DNA of 19,546 nt from Rhizobiaceae bacterium (GTDB taxonomy: Bacteria > Pseudomonadota > Alphaproteobacteria > Rhizobiales > Rhizobiaceae): NCBI GenBank assembly GCA_021648425.1, contig JAKISV010000034.1, forward strand, positions 1 to 19,546. Reading direction: 5' to 3'. The translations under genes were made by a program, and so were the position numbers. The stretch's first letter is position 1, and the number at the start of each line of letters is the position of its first letter. Positions 7,594-15,257 of this stretch are shown here, piece by piece. Under the pieces are notes generated by a model. That model was not told where the DNA came from and did not search any database. It saw nothing but the letters and a program-made list of their open reading frames with translations.

Positions 7594-8319
7594 ATGACTA
7601 TTGCAATTCGAATGCTGACTTCCCTCACCACCATTGCCATATTTGTCGCAGTTTCATTATTTGCTTTACCGGCAAATGCAGAAAATGACGCGTCTATTAT
7701 TCGCGGGGCAAAACTTTACGACAAGTGGTTTGCGGTTATCAAAGCAGAAAAACCAACGCAAAATCATCCCGCCTGGCCCGCTGCCAATACAAAGAAGAAA
7801 AATGATGTCACCTGGCGCTGCAAATCCTGCCACGGTTGGGATTATCAGGGCGTTGACGGTGCCTATGGCTCGGGTTCTTATCTAACCGGTATCAAAGGCG
7901 TCAACGCCATGGCGGGTGCTGATCCCGCAAAGATTGTCGCTATCATGAAGGATGATACCCACCAGTACTCCGGCCTGATGGATGAGGCAGATTTTCAGGA
8001 TCTGGCTATGTTCGTATCCAAGGGGCAAATCGATATGCGCAAATATATCGACTATTCCGCCAAAGCCGCCAATCCCGCAGATGCTAAACTTGGCGAAAGA
8101 TACTATGCCTCTTTATGTGCCCAGTGCCACGGCGCCAATGGCGACAAGCCTGATGACATGAAGAAGACGCTTGCCAAACAATTGGGCAATCCGTGGGAGG
8201 TTTTGCACAAAATTCTCAATGGGCAGCCAGCCGAGCAAATGACCGCACTGCGGGTTCTTGATCACCAGATTACCCTGGATCTCATGGCCCACCTGGCAAC
8301 ATTGCCGACAGAAAAATAG
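7594..8319 (+). CDS. periplasmic di-heme c-type cytochrome
   Basis: A 241-residue secreted cytochrome with two c-heme sites: CKSCH at residues 76-80 and CAQCH at 175-179. Residues 1-29 form a Sec signal peptide ending ALPANA, so heme attachment occurs in the periplasm. Likely distal Met ligands are in HQYSGLMDEADF for the first domain and PAEQMTAL for the second, so both hemes would be His/Met and of fairly high potential. It should be a soluble electron carrier or the electron-accepting subunit of a periplasmic enzyme. ATG 7594 is preferred over GTG 7588 because GGAG at 7583-7586 then has seven-base spacing. It is followed by a NapC-type gene and preceded by an FNR-type promoter. I do not recognise a named family beyond c-type cytochrome. 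Confidence 0.85.
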   Translation: MTIAIRMLTSLTTIAIFVAVSLFALPANAENDASIIRGAKLYDKWFAVIKAEKPTQNHPAWPAANTKKKNDVTWRCKSCHGWDYQGVDGAYGSGSYLTGIKGVNAMAGADPAKIVAIMKDDTHQYSGLMDEADFQDLAMFVSKGQIDMRKYIDYSAKAANPADAKLGERYYASLCAQCHGANGDKPDDMKKTLAKQLGNPWEVLHKILNGQPAEQMTALRVLDHQITLDLMAHLATLPTEK

Positions 8320-8329
8320 CCAATTAAAA

Positions 8330-8359
8330 TTTCGCGCCAGCACTAAAGCTGGCGCGAAA
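8330..8359 (+). repeat. perfect 12-bp inverted repeat between the two cytochrome genes
   Basis: TTTCGCGCCAGC and GCTGGCGCGAAA pair perfectly around a six-base loop ACTAAA. On the plus strand no T-run follows the stem (next bases ACCCAAACACG), so it is not a normal intrinsic terminator there. On the minus strand the stem is followed by TTTT, but no minus-strand gene ends here. It probably works as an intercistronic RNA hairpin that stabilises the upstream message or sets the ratio of the two cytochromes. Confidence 0.75.
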
Positions 8360-8382
8360 ACCCAAACACGATTGGTGGATTC

Positions 8383-8958
8383 ATGTTGAAAAAGATCTGG
8401 CGCTGGTTCTGGCGTCCCGCACAAAGTCTGGCCCTGGGAACAATATTCATTATCGGCGGCATTGGAGGCGTCCTGTTTCTGGGCGGATTTAATACCGCTA
8501 TGGAATATACCAACACTCAGGAGTTTTGCATTTCATGCCACGAAATGCGCTCGACGGTATTTGAAGAATACAAAAAAACCGTCCATTATTCCAACGCTTC
8601 CGGTGTACGTGCAACCTGCTCTGATTGCCACGTTCCTAAAGAATGGATACCCAAGGTAATTAGGAAAATCCAGGCAACCGGCGAACTCTATCACAAAATC
8701 ATGGGTACAATCGACACGCCGGAAAAATATGAAGCCAAACGCCTGGAGCTTGCAGAACGGGTCTGGGCTTCGATGAAAAAGAATGACTCGCGAGAATGCC
8801 GAAACTGCCACACCGACGAAACTATGGACTTCGCTAAACAAAGCAGACGCGCATCAGAAAAAATGCAACAGGGCATCAAGGATGGAAAATCATGTATCGA
8901 TTGCCATCAGGGTGTTGCCCACAAATTACCCGTAAGTCTTGATGATGACGATGATTAA
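8383..8958 (+). CDS. napC: NapC/NirT-family tetraheme cytochrome c quinol dehydrogenase
   Basis: A 191-residue membrane-anchored cytochrome. One N-terminal helix (about residues 14-36, rich in Leu, Ile and Gly) anchors it in the inner membrane, with the heme domain in the periplasm. Four heme sites are seen: CISCH at 49-53, CSDCH at 79-83, CRNCH at 139-143 and CIDCH at 171-175. Family signatures FCISCHEM, HVPKEW, IRKIQA, TIDTPEKYEAKRLELAE and GVAHKLP make it very NapC-like. Such proteins oxidise quinol and hand electrons to a periplasmic partner, NapAB in the classical case. No napA, napB or other reductase lies in the window; the upstream di-heme cytochrome is the only visible partner. The tail ends in a run of five Asp. 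The gene symbol describes the family, not a proven role in nitrate reduction. Confidence 0.9.
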   Translation: MLKKIWRWFWRPAQSLALGTIFIIGGIGGVLFLGGFNTAMEYTNTQEFCISCHEMRSTVFEEYKKTVHYSNASGVRATCSDCHVPKEWIPKVIRKIQATGELYHKIMGTIDTPEKYEAKRLELAERVWASMKKNDSRECRNCHTDETMDFAKQSRRASEKMQQGIKDGKSCIDCHQGVAHKLPVSLDDDDD

Positions 8959-8987
8959 TTTCAGGTTCTGATTCTATTTTCGGGTGC

Positions 8988-10217
8988 CTATCGCTCCAGC
9001 AGTACGACCACTTCCACATGGGGAGTATGAACAAACTGGTCAATCGGCGTGATGCTTACAACTCGAAACCCACCCTCAATCAAGCATTCCAGATCCTGTG
9101 CCAACGAGTTGGGGTTGCAGGAGACAGCGGCAATCTTTCTGACTTTCGATAACGCCAACTGCCTGGCCTGTGGCAGTGCTCCCGCTCTTGGCGGGTCGAA
9201 AACCACCCCTTGTATTTTTTTCAATTCCAGCGCCATCACCGGGCGGATGAACAAATCGCGCTTTTCGCATGTGATGGACTTCAATCGACCGCCTGTTCCC
9301 CGCCAGGCTTCGTCCAGCGCATCAAGTGCGCTTTGCTCGCTCTCACAGGCTAAGACCATAGAATTTTCAGCCAACCGCAGAGCAAACGTACCAATACCGC
9401 AATACAAGTCCGCAACTTTTTTGCATCCTTTAAGATGGGCACAAACCAGTTCACTTATGTGCAACTCCGCCTCCCGCATTGCCTGAACAAATATCCCCGG
9501 CGGCGGTGATACCCAAGCAAGGCCAACAGTCAGGTTTGGTCGCTTTGTTTCGACCAGCGTTTCATCGCCAAATGAAAGCCGCGATATTTTCGCCTCAAGC
9601 GCTAAACGTACAGCTGATTGCCTGCCACCTTCGTTCAGTTTTCCTTCAGATTCCACCTGAATGTCCAACCCGTTTTTGCACTCCAGCACATGAATACTGC
9701 TGTTGCCTTTAGCTGGTAGAATGGGCCTGATGATTTGCTTGATAGTTTCTATACTATTTGAAATTCCCTCTTTTATTATCGGGCATTTGCCAAGGCCGAC
9801 AATGTCGTTAGTACCTCGTTTTAAAAAGCCTAATGCCACCCCGTCACTGGTATGGCACGCGGTAAAAACGACCCGCCGCCGTTTTGCATTTTCAAATGAA
9901 ACTATCGGTTCTGAGCGAACTTCAATGTCTAGGCCGGCCAATGCCTCATCAACAAGGTCTTGTTTCCATTCCAGATAAGGCTCTTTTGCAAAATGTTGAA
10001 GCTGGCAACCACCACAAGTGCCAAAATATTCGCAAATTGGCGCGGCTCTATCCGGCGAGGGATCCAAAACACCAATCAGTTCGCGGCGTGTTGAATTACC
10101 CCTGACCTCGACACGTTCGCCTCCAAGAGCAAAGGGTACAAATACGCGGCCCTTTGACGTATTTGCCACGCCATCGCCACGGTGGCCAAGCATCTCTATT
10201 TTCAGGATGTCATTCAT
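8988..10217 (-). CDS. rlmD: class I SAM-dependent rRNA (uracil-C5) methyltransferase, RlmD/RumA type
   Basis: A 409-residue RNA m5U methyltransferase. A TRAM-like RNA-binding beta domain fills about residues 1-55 (GHRGDGVANTSKGRVFVPFALGGERV). A 4Fe-4S site follows with Cys62, Cys68 and Cys71 (CEYFGTCGGC) plus a later Cys in GLGKCPI, a mark of RlmD, not TrmA. The SAM site is VADLYCGIGTFALRLA; FDPPRAG follows, and the catalytic Cys is in AAVSCNPNSLAQDL near residue 365. In E. coli RlmD modifies U1939 of 23S rRNA; the exact target here is inferred. It is the last gene of the left-pointing block and ends 29 bp from the convergent napC-like gene. The 154 bp upstream show no gene or clear terminator. 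Confidence 0.9.
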   Translation of the reverse strand: MNDILKIEMLGHRGDGVANTSKGRVFVPFALGGERVEVRGNSTRRELIGVLDPSPDRAAPICEYFGTCGGCQLQHFAKEPYLEWKQDLVDEALAGLDIEVRSEPIVSFENAKRRRVVFTACHTSDGVALGFLKRGTNDIVGLGKCPIIKEGISNSIETIKQIIRPILPAKGNSSIHVLECKNGLDIQVESEGKLNEGGRQSAVRLALEAKISRLSFGDETLVETKRPNLTVGLAWVSPPPGIFVQAMREAELHISELVCAHLKGCKKVADLYCGIGTFALRLAENSMVLACESEQSALDALDEAWRGTGGRLKSITCEKRDLFIRPVMALELKKIQGVVFDPPRAGALPQARQLALSKVRKIAAVSCNPNSLAQDLECLIEGGFRVVSITPIDQFVHTPHVEVVVLLER

Positions 10218-10371
10218 AAATGTCTTTCCACCACCACAATATTCTCGATTGCCATCTCTACCGCAAATCGGGGATGGTGCAAATTTAATTGCCCGCCATC
10301 TATCCTGGTCTGGCTAATAAACCAGTCACCAGGTGAGCGCGCTACCATTAAAGGCAAGCTCAATGGTTCTA

Positions 10372-10821
10372 TTATTCACCAGGATATGGGTTGATCTCAA
10401 TTGCCTCAATCAGGCTTTTGGCCACAGACATTGCCGTTGGGCGCGGATATTCCTGATGATTTGACATAGGTCGACCTTTAGAATCGAACTTGAAAGGAAC
10501 ACCGGTAACAAACGGGTCAATCCCATAAGACATAACCATCGGCGGCAATGGCTTCATAACCGGATCAGGTTGCCAGGATTTACGATAGGGTGGGGGGTTT
10601 ATTATTGTTTTATTTCTGAGTTTTGGGTTAAAACTTTCAACTTTCACAAACACATCGTTCGTTTCGACAAGGATAAGACCACGCAGTTCGCCAATATTTT
10701 CAGCCACATGTTTTACTGCTGCTTCCTCAATGTTTTTATCATAACGGTCAATATTCTGGGCCTGGGCAGGCACTAGCATCACCAAACCCGCAGAAATTGC
10801 CAAAACAACTGATTTTATCAT
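10372..10821 (-). CDS. small secreted protein of unknown function
   Basis: A 149-residue protein that I do not recognise. It has a clear Sec signal peptide with likely cleavage after Ala21 (VPAQA). The mature part is a likely helical stretch (residues 25-45), a beta-rich piece (GLILVETNDVFVKVESF), a proline-rich segment with three Met in ten residues (VMKPLPPMVM, about residues 87-96) and a PRPTAMSVAKSLIEAIE C-terminal helix. There is no Cys, so no heme or disulfide. ATG 10819-10821 is preceded by AGGGGA at good spacing. It lies 89 bp after the SCO1-like gene in the same direction. Its position beside two copper chaperones and its methionines allow a copper-related periplasmic role, but this is a guess. 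Confidence 0.7.
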   Translation of the reverse strand: MIKSVVLAISAGLVMLVPAQAQNIDRYDKNIEEAAVKHVAENIGELRGLILVETNDVFVKVESFNPKLRNKTIINPPPYRKSWQPDPVMKPLPPMVMSYGIDPFVTGVPFKFDSKGRPMSNHQEYPRPTAMSVAKSLIEAIEINPYPGE

Positions 10822-10910
10822 CGTTCATTCCCCTATCCGTCATCCCTGACATCGCATTATTATGCGTCATCATAATTAGAGAAGGGCAAAGAAGAATGGT
10901 TAGCAGATCA

Positions 10911-11519
10911 TTAATTCAGCATCAGTTTCAATTTGGCCACTGCTGTTTGGCTGTTCTCACCATAAGCAATACTGCGCACGAACGTTCCTTCAGAATTTAA
11001 CAGATAAATCGTCGCTGTATGATCCATGGTATAATCACCATCATCAAGTTCCACCCGTTCAAAGTGAACTTTATAAGAACGCAATGTTTGCTCAACCTTT
11101 GCTTTATCACCGGTTATCCCGATTATTCTTGAATCAAATGATTCCATGTATTCCGCCAGTATTTCCTGTGTGTCCCGCTCAGGGTCAACCGTTATGAAAT
11201 AAACCCCGATACGATCAGCGTCTTCTCCCAATTCATCAAGCCAGGTGGTAATTTCATAAAGTGTTGAGGGACAAACTTCCGGGCAACTGGTAAAGCCGAA
11301 GAAAATCGCATGGGGTTTGCCTAACAGGTCTTTGTCGCTAATGGGCTGGCCATTATGGCGCATGAGCGTGAACTCATCACCAAGTTTCCCGCCACTCAAC
11401 AATGTGTTTGGTTGCTGATTGGTGCCTGTCATCGAGTACAGATAGAGTGATCCAATAGCGGCAAAGAACACCGCACCCCAAAGGAAAAAACGCAATTTAC
11501 GCATCAACTTAATTTCCAT
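10911..11519 (-). CDS. SCO1/SenC family copper chaperone
   Basis: SCO proteins deliver copper to, or reduce, the CuA site of cytochrome c oxidase, and related copper enzymes such as nitrous oxide reductase in some bacteria. This 202-residue protein has an N-terminal membrane anchor (about residues 10-29) and a thioredoxin-like fold outside the cytoplasm. The copper ligands are Cys79 and Cys83 in TSCPEVCPS and His167 in YTMDHTATIYLL. Other family marks are FFGFTSCP and FITVDPERDT. The ATG at 11517-11519 overlaps the end of the PCu(A)C gene by 11 bp, so translation is probably coupled. ATG codon 6 is an alternative start. The two together form the standard periplasmic copper-relay pair for CuA assembly. 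Confidence 0.93.
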   Translation of the reverse strand: MEIKLMRKLRFFLWGAVFFAAIGSLYLYSMTGTNQQPNTLLSGGKLGDEFTLMRHNGQPISDKDLLGKPHAIFFGFTSCPEVCPSTLYEITTWLDELGEDADRIGVYFITVDPERDTQEILAEYMESFDSRIIGITGDKAKVEQTLRSYKVHFERVELDDGDYTMDHTATIYLLNSEGTFVRSIAYGENSQTAVAKLKLMLN

Positions 11520-12009
11520 CCTTCATCAGTAATTTTCCTTTTGCCCTTGAAAGCGCAGGAAATTCCACCGTTATTTCGCCGACATTGGCAAAGGTAAGTT
11601 TGAGGGGGAAGGATTTCCCGTCCTCAATTGGTACAGATAATCCCATTAGCATCAGGTGAGTAGCGCCGGGTTTTAGTTTTACGGAATTACCGGCTGGAAT
11701 TGTGATTCCATCTTTTAACGGCCGCATTTTCATCACGCCGCCTTCAATTTTCATTGCATGAATATCAGCCTTTTTTGCTCCATCAAACTGGACTGCTGTT
11801 AATGTCTCATCCTGTAATCCATTGTTGGTGATGACAAGAAAACCACCCGCTACCTTGGCGGCGCGCGGCGGGGCAAGAATCCAGGATTTCGAGATTATCA
11901 GATCGCCAAAAGTTTGAGCTTTCACTGCAAAAGGGCTAGCCAATATTAAGATAATAGTCGCCAGGCCAAGTGCTGTTAGCTTGCCTGGTATTTGCCTGAT
12001 CGTGTTCAA
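11509..12009 (-). CDS. PCu(A)C periplasmic copper chaperone
   Basis: A 166-residue periplasmic protein of the PCu(A)C (DUF461) family, which binds Cu(I) and passes it to SCO or directly to CuA. A signal peptide covers about residues 1-31 (ending FAVKAQT). The copper site is visible: HAMKIEGGVMKM followed by GATHLMLMGL, giving the family's His/Met ligands. The start is TTG 12007-12009, supported by AGAGGG just upstream; I see no better in-frame start. It follows dxs by 14 bp and overlaps the SCO gene by 11 bp, so it is probably read from the same message. Copper-responsive control is not visible; expression may follow that of dxs. Confidence 0.93.
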   Translation of the reverse strand: MNTIRQIPGKLTALGLATIILILASPFAVKAQTFGDLIISKSWILAPPRAAKVAGGFLVITNNGLQDETLTAVQFDGAKKADIHAMKIEGGVMKMRPLKDGITIPAGNSVKLKPGATHLMLMGLSVPIEDGKSFPLKLTFANVGEITVEFPALSRAKGKLLMKDGN

Positions 12010-12013
12010 TTCA

Positions 12014-12019
12014 CCCTCT
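12014..12019 (-). promoter_or_regulatory. ribosome binding site supporting the TTG start of the PCu(A)C gene
   Basis: AGAGGG on the minus strand, four bases before TTG 12007-12009 and wholly inside the 14-bp gap after the dxs stop. It decides the rare start codon, since no ATG or GTG lies in frame near it. Confidence 0.55.
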
Positions 12020-12023
12020 TTAT

Positions 12024-13958
12024 CTACGCGCCAATATCTTGCAACTCAATGCGCTGTTTACCCAGTAGCGAGAATACTTTTTTGACGATGCCCTCACTAT
12101 CAAGGCCTGCGCTGGTATACATCACCTCAGGTGAGGCATGTTCGACATAGGTGTCGGGTGTGAACAGAGTGCGGAATTTAAGGCCGCTGCCGAGTAGTCC
12201 GTTGTTTAGCAGGTGGTTGGTCACATGGGAGCCAAAGCCGCCGATGCTGCCTTCTTCAACTGTGATCAAAACCTCATGATCCCTGGCCAGTGCATTGATC
12301 AACTCGGCATCAAGCGGCTTGGCAAATCGACCGTCGGCCACCGTTGTTGACAGGCCGCATGAATCGAGTTCTTCAGCCGCATTCAAACATTCCTGTAGCC
12401 TTGTGCCAAAAGATAACAACGCAACCTTTGTGCCTTCGCGTACAATGCGCCCACGGCCGATTTCAAGTATTTCACCACGCTCCGGCAAATCCACACCCAC
12501 GCCCTCTCCGCGCGGATAACGAAACGATATCGGGCCTTCATCATAAGCGGCAGCGGTTGCCACCATATGTTTCAGTTCCGCTTCATCAGCGGCCGCCATT
12601 ACCACAAAATTGGGCAGCGCTGCCAGAAACCCCACATCAAAGGAACCCGCATGGGTTGGCCCGTCCGCCCCGACAAAACCTGCCCGGTCAATAGGAAAGC
12701 GCACGGGCAGTTGTTGAATGGATACATCATGCACAACCTGGTCATAGGCGCGTTGCAGGAATGTCGAATAAATTGCTGCAAACGGTTTATAACCTTCACA
12801 CGCCAGGCCCGCCGCAAATGTTACTGCATGTTGTTCCGCAATGCCCACATCAAACAGGCGTTCGGGAAAATTCTCGCCGAATAAATCAAGCCCCGTACCC
12901 GATGGCATAGCCGCTGTTACCGCAACAATTTTTTCATCGAGTTTTGCTTCTTCCACCAGAGCCTGGGCAAACACTTTGGTATAGCTTGGCGCATTGGGTG
13001 TTGGTTTGGCTTGCGCTCCGGTAATGACATCAAACCTTGAAACCGCATGGTGTTTGTCATTTGCCTCTTCTGCCGGTGCGTAGCCTTTGCCCTTGCGTGT
13101 AATGGCGTGCACCAGAATTGGCCCGACACCTGCATCGCGAACATTACGCAATACCGGTAACAGATGTTCCAGATTATGCCCGTCAATCGGGCCAACATAA
13201 TAAAACCCCAGTTCCTCAAACAACGTGCCACCGGTCCAGAACCCCCGCGCATATTCCTCGGTTTTGCGCGCCTTGTCATAGAAGAACTTCGGCAATTGTG
13301 CCGTCAGTTGTTTTATCGTTTCGCGCAAAGTTAAATAAGTTTTGCCCGAAACCAGCCTGGCCAGGTAGGCACTCATCGCACCCGTGGGAGGGGCAATCGA
13401 CATGTCATTGTCATTGAGCACAACAATCAGCCGTGCATCCAATGCTCCCGCATTGTTCATGGCCTCATAGGCCATTCCCGCTGACATTGCCCCATCGCCT
13501 ATCACTGCGACTACGTTGCGATCTTTGCCATCCATCTCGCCAGCAACCGCCATGCCAAGACCGGCAGAAATTGAAGTGGAGGAATGCCCGGTACCAAAAG
13601 TATCGTATTCACTTTCAGCGCGTTTGGTAAATCCTGAAAGACCGTGCTCTTGTCGAAGAGTGCGAATTTTATCACGCCTGCCTGTCAGGATTTTATGCGG
13701 GTAGCTCTGGTGTCCAACATCCCAGATCAGGCGATCATCGGGCGTATTAAAAACATGGTGCAAAGCAACGGTTAATTCAACAACCCCAAGACCGGCCCCC
13801 AGATGGCCGCCGGTTGTTGATACCGCATCAATCAGCTCCAGCCGCAATTCATCGCTCAACTGGCGAAGCTGGCTATCTTCAAGCTTTCGCAGGTCAGCAG
13901 GTTTCTCAATAGTATCCAGCAATGGGGTGTCTGGTTTTGGGGTCAATGGTGGCACCAA
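12024..13958 (-). CDS. dxs: 1-deoxy-D-xylulose-5-phosphate synthase
   Basis: Dxs condenses pyruvate and glyceraldehyde-3-phosphate to DXP, the entry step of the MEP isoprenoid route and a precursor source for the ubiquinone tail. The 644-residue length is normal. Motifs include LIWDVGHQSYPHKILTGRR, the thiamine-diphosphate motif GDGAMSAGMAYEAMNNAG (from about residue 153), FDVGIAEQHAVTFAAG with the cofactor-activating Glu near 373, and IDRAGFVGADGPTHAG. The longest frame opens with TTG 13956-13958 followed at once by GTG, and neither has a visible Shine-Dalgarno. The true start is uncertain, but the fold clearly begins near TPLLDTIEKPADLRKL. It follows xseB by about 90 bp and leads into the copper chaperone genes. 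Confidence 0.96.
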   Translation of the reverse strand: MVPPLTPKPDTPLLDTIEKPADLRKLEDSQLRQLSDELRLELIDAVSTTGGHLGAGLGVVELTVALHHVFNTPDDRLIWDVGHQSYPHKILTGRRDKIRTLRQEHGLSGFTKRAESEYDTFGTGHSSTSISAGLGMAVAGEMDGKDRNVVAVIGDGAMSAGMAYEAMNNAGALDARLIVVLNDNDMSIAPPTGAMSAYLARLVSGKTYLTLRETIKQLTAQLPKFFYDKARKTEEYARGFWTGGTLFEELGFYYVGPIDGHNLEHLLPVLRNVRDAGVGPILVHAITRKGKGYAPAEEANDKHHAVSRFDVITGAQAKPTPNAPSYTKVFAQALVEEAKLDEKIVAVTAAMPSGTGLDLFGENFPERLFDVGIAEQHAVTFAAGLACEGYKPFAAIYSTFLQRAYDQVVHDVSIQQLPVRFPIDRAGFVGADGPTHAGSFDVGFLAALPNFVVMAAADEAELKHMVATAAAYDEGPISFRYPRGEGVGVDLPERGEILEIGRGRIVREGTKVALLSFGTRLQECLNAAEELDSCGLSTTVADGRFAKPLDAELINALARDHEVLITVEEGSIGGFGSHVTNHLLNNGLLGSGLKFRTLFTPDTYVEHASPEVMYTSAGLDSEGIVKKVFSLLGKQRIELQDIGA

Positions 13959-14047
13959 TTTATGGTTGGGCTAATGCAACAGGAATAGGCCTCACTTCTG
14001 CTGATTACAATCCCTGTGAGCAAATATCAGCGAAAATATGCATACCC

Positions 14048-14290
14048 TTAGTCTTTATCGAGAGGTTCGGTGCCGCCAGCACTGCCATCGGCATTCAGTC
14101 TGATTTTTTCAACCTTGTCCTCAGCCGCTTTGAGCAAAGTTTGGCAATGTTTTTTCAACGCCTCACCACGCCCGTAAATCTCAATCGACTGTTCCAGAGG
14201 GACATTGCCCTGTTCCAGGCTGCCGACGATTTTTTCAAGCTCAGCCAAAGCCTGTTCAAAGTTCAGATTCTCAATTTTTTCTTCAGCCAT
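14048..14290 (-). CDS. xseB: exodeoxyribonuclease VII small subunit
   Basis: An 80-residue protein matching XseB. Several copies of it bind the large XseA subunit to form the single-strand exonuclease ExoVII, which acts in mismatch repair and DNA clean-up. The family signature LNFEQALAELEKIVGSLEQGNVPLEQSIEIYGRGEALKKHC fills residues 9-50 as two helices. The acidic tail (SAGGTEPLDKD) is unremarkable. The ATG at 14288-14290 follows the deacetylase-like gene by 17 bp. xseA is not in the window, which is normal for this subunit. Confidence 0.95.
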   Translation of the reverse strand: MAEEKIENLNFEQALAELEKIVGSLEQGNVPLEQSIEIYGRGEALKKHCQTLLKAAEDKVEKIRLNADGSAGGTEPLDKD

Positions 14291-14307
14291 ATTTTCTATT
14301 TCCTGAA

Positions 14308-15234
14308 TTATCCACGCATCAGTCGGTTTACATGAGCTGCGGTAGATTCGCCAAGCCCCTGCAAGTCATAACCGCCTTCCAGCAGGCTGACGAGGCGGTT
14401 ATCGCAAAATCTCGCAGCCAGTTCCATCAATTTTCCCGTTGCCCAGTCAAAATCATCATCTATCAGCTTCAATCCACCCAGTGGATCGCGGTAATGGGCA
14501 TCAAATCCTGCCGATACCAAAATCAGATCAGGTGCAAAATTCTCGACAGCGGGTAGTATGCGGGCATTAAATGCATCGCGGAAAACGCTGCCATCATCAT
14601 TTTCGCGCAACGGTGTGTTGAAAATATTGCCAACCCCCGTTTCATTCTCTTTGCCTGTCCCCGGATAAAGCGGCATCTGGTGGGTGGAGGCAAAAAGCAC
14701 GCTGGGGTCTTCGAAGAAGATATCCTGGGTGCCATTGCCATGGTGAACATCCCAGTCAACAATCGCCACCCGCTCAGCCCCGTGTTTTTCCTGGGCATAA
14801 CGTGCGGCAATGGCAATATTATTTACCAGGCAAAACCCCATTGCAGTCGCTTTTTCCGCATGATGGCCCGGCGGGCGAATGGCACAAAAAGCATTGTGTG
14901 CCTTTTTTTCAAATACCGCATCAACAGCCGCCAGACTTGCCCCTACCGCATACGTGACGGATTCCCAGCTTTTGGCACTGATATGCGTATCTTCAGCCAG
15001 TGTGGCAAATCCCTCTTCAGGCATCGAAGAACGTATCGCTTTGATAAAACCCGCCGGATGAACCAGTTCAAACAGCGCTTCATCGACCATAACAGAAGGT
15101 TTGCGCACAAGATCATCAAACTGGGGTGCAGCGAGGCTCTCGGCAACCACTTTCAACCGGTCAACACGTTCAGGATGACCCGCAGGTGTTACGTGCTGGA
15201 GGTGAATTTCATGAGTATAGAGGCGGGTAGTCAT
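14308..15234 (-). CDS. histone-deacetylase-family metal-dependent deacetylase
   Basis: A 308-residue arginase/deacetylase-fold protein, cytoplasmic. The zinc site is readable: Asp and His in DWDVHHGNGTQDIFF and a second Asp in LVSAGFDAHYRDPLGG. The paired active-site histidines are in RPPGHHAEK, and the transition-state Tyr is in LLEGGYDL near the C-terminus. Bacterial members remove acetyl groups from polyamines, acetoin-related metabolites or lysine side chains; the substrate cannot be read from sequence. It looks closest to the class II / acetylpolyamine group. The ATG has no good Shine-Dalgarno. It lies 23 bp after the secreted FG-GAP-like gene and 17 bp before xseB, so it belongs to the same left-pointing train. 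Confidence 0.92.
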   Translation of the reverse strand: MTTRLYTHEIHLQHVTPAGHPERVDRLKVVAESLAAPQFDDLVRKPSVMVDEALFELVHPAGFIKAIRSSMPEEGFATLAEDTHISAKSWESVTYAVGASLAAVDAVFEKKAHNAFCAIRPPGHHAEKATAMGFCLVNNIAIAARYAQEKHGAERVAIVDWDVHHGNGTQDIFFEDPSVLFASTHQMPLYPGTGKENETGVGNIFNTPLRENDDGSVFRDAFNARILPAVENFAPDLILVSAGFDAHYRDPLGGLKLIDDDFDWATGKLMELAARFCDNRLVSLLEGGYDLQGLGESTAAHVNRLMRG

Positions 15235-15257
15235 TTCAGGCCGGAAATTCGTTATTC

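Noticed and set aside
8326..8360. Intrinsic terminator splitting the cytochrome operon
   Set aside because: The T-run lies only on the minus-strand side, where no gene ends; on the plus strand the stem is followed by ACCCAAACACG.
10853..10866. CGCAT-TATT-ATGCG hairpin between the SCO1-like and secreted-protein genes
   Set aside because: The stem is only 5 bp and no T-run follows on the minus strand, so it is not a credible terminator.
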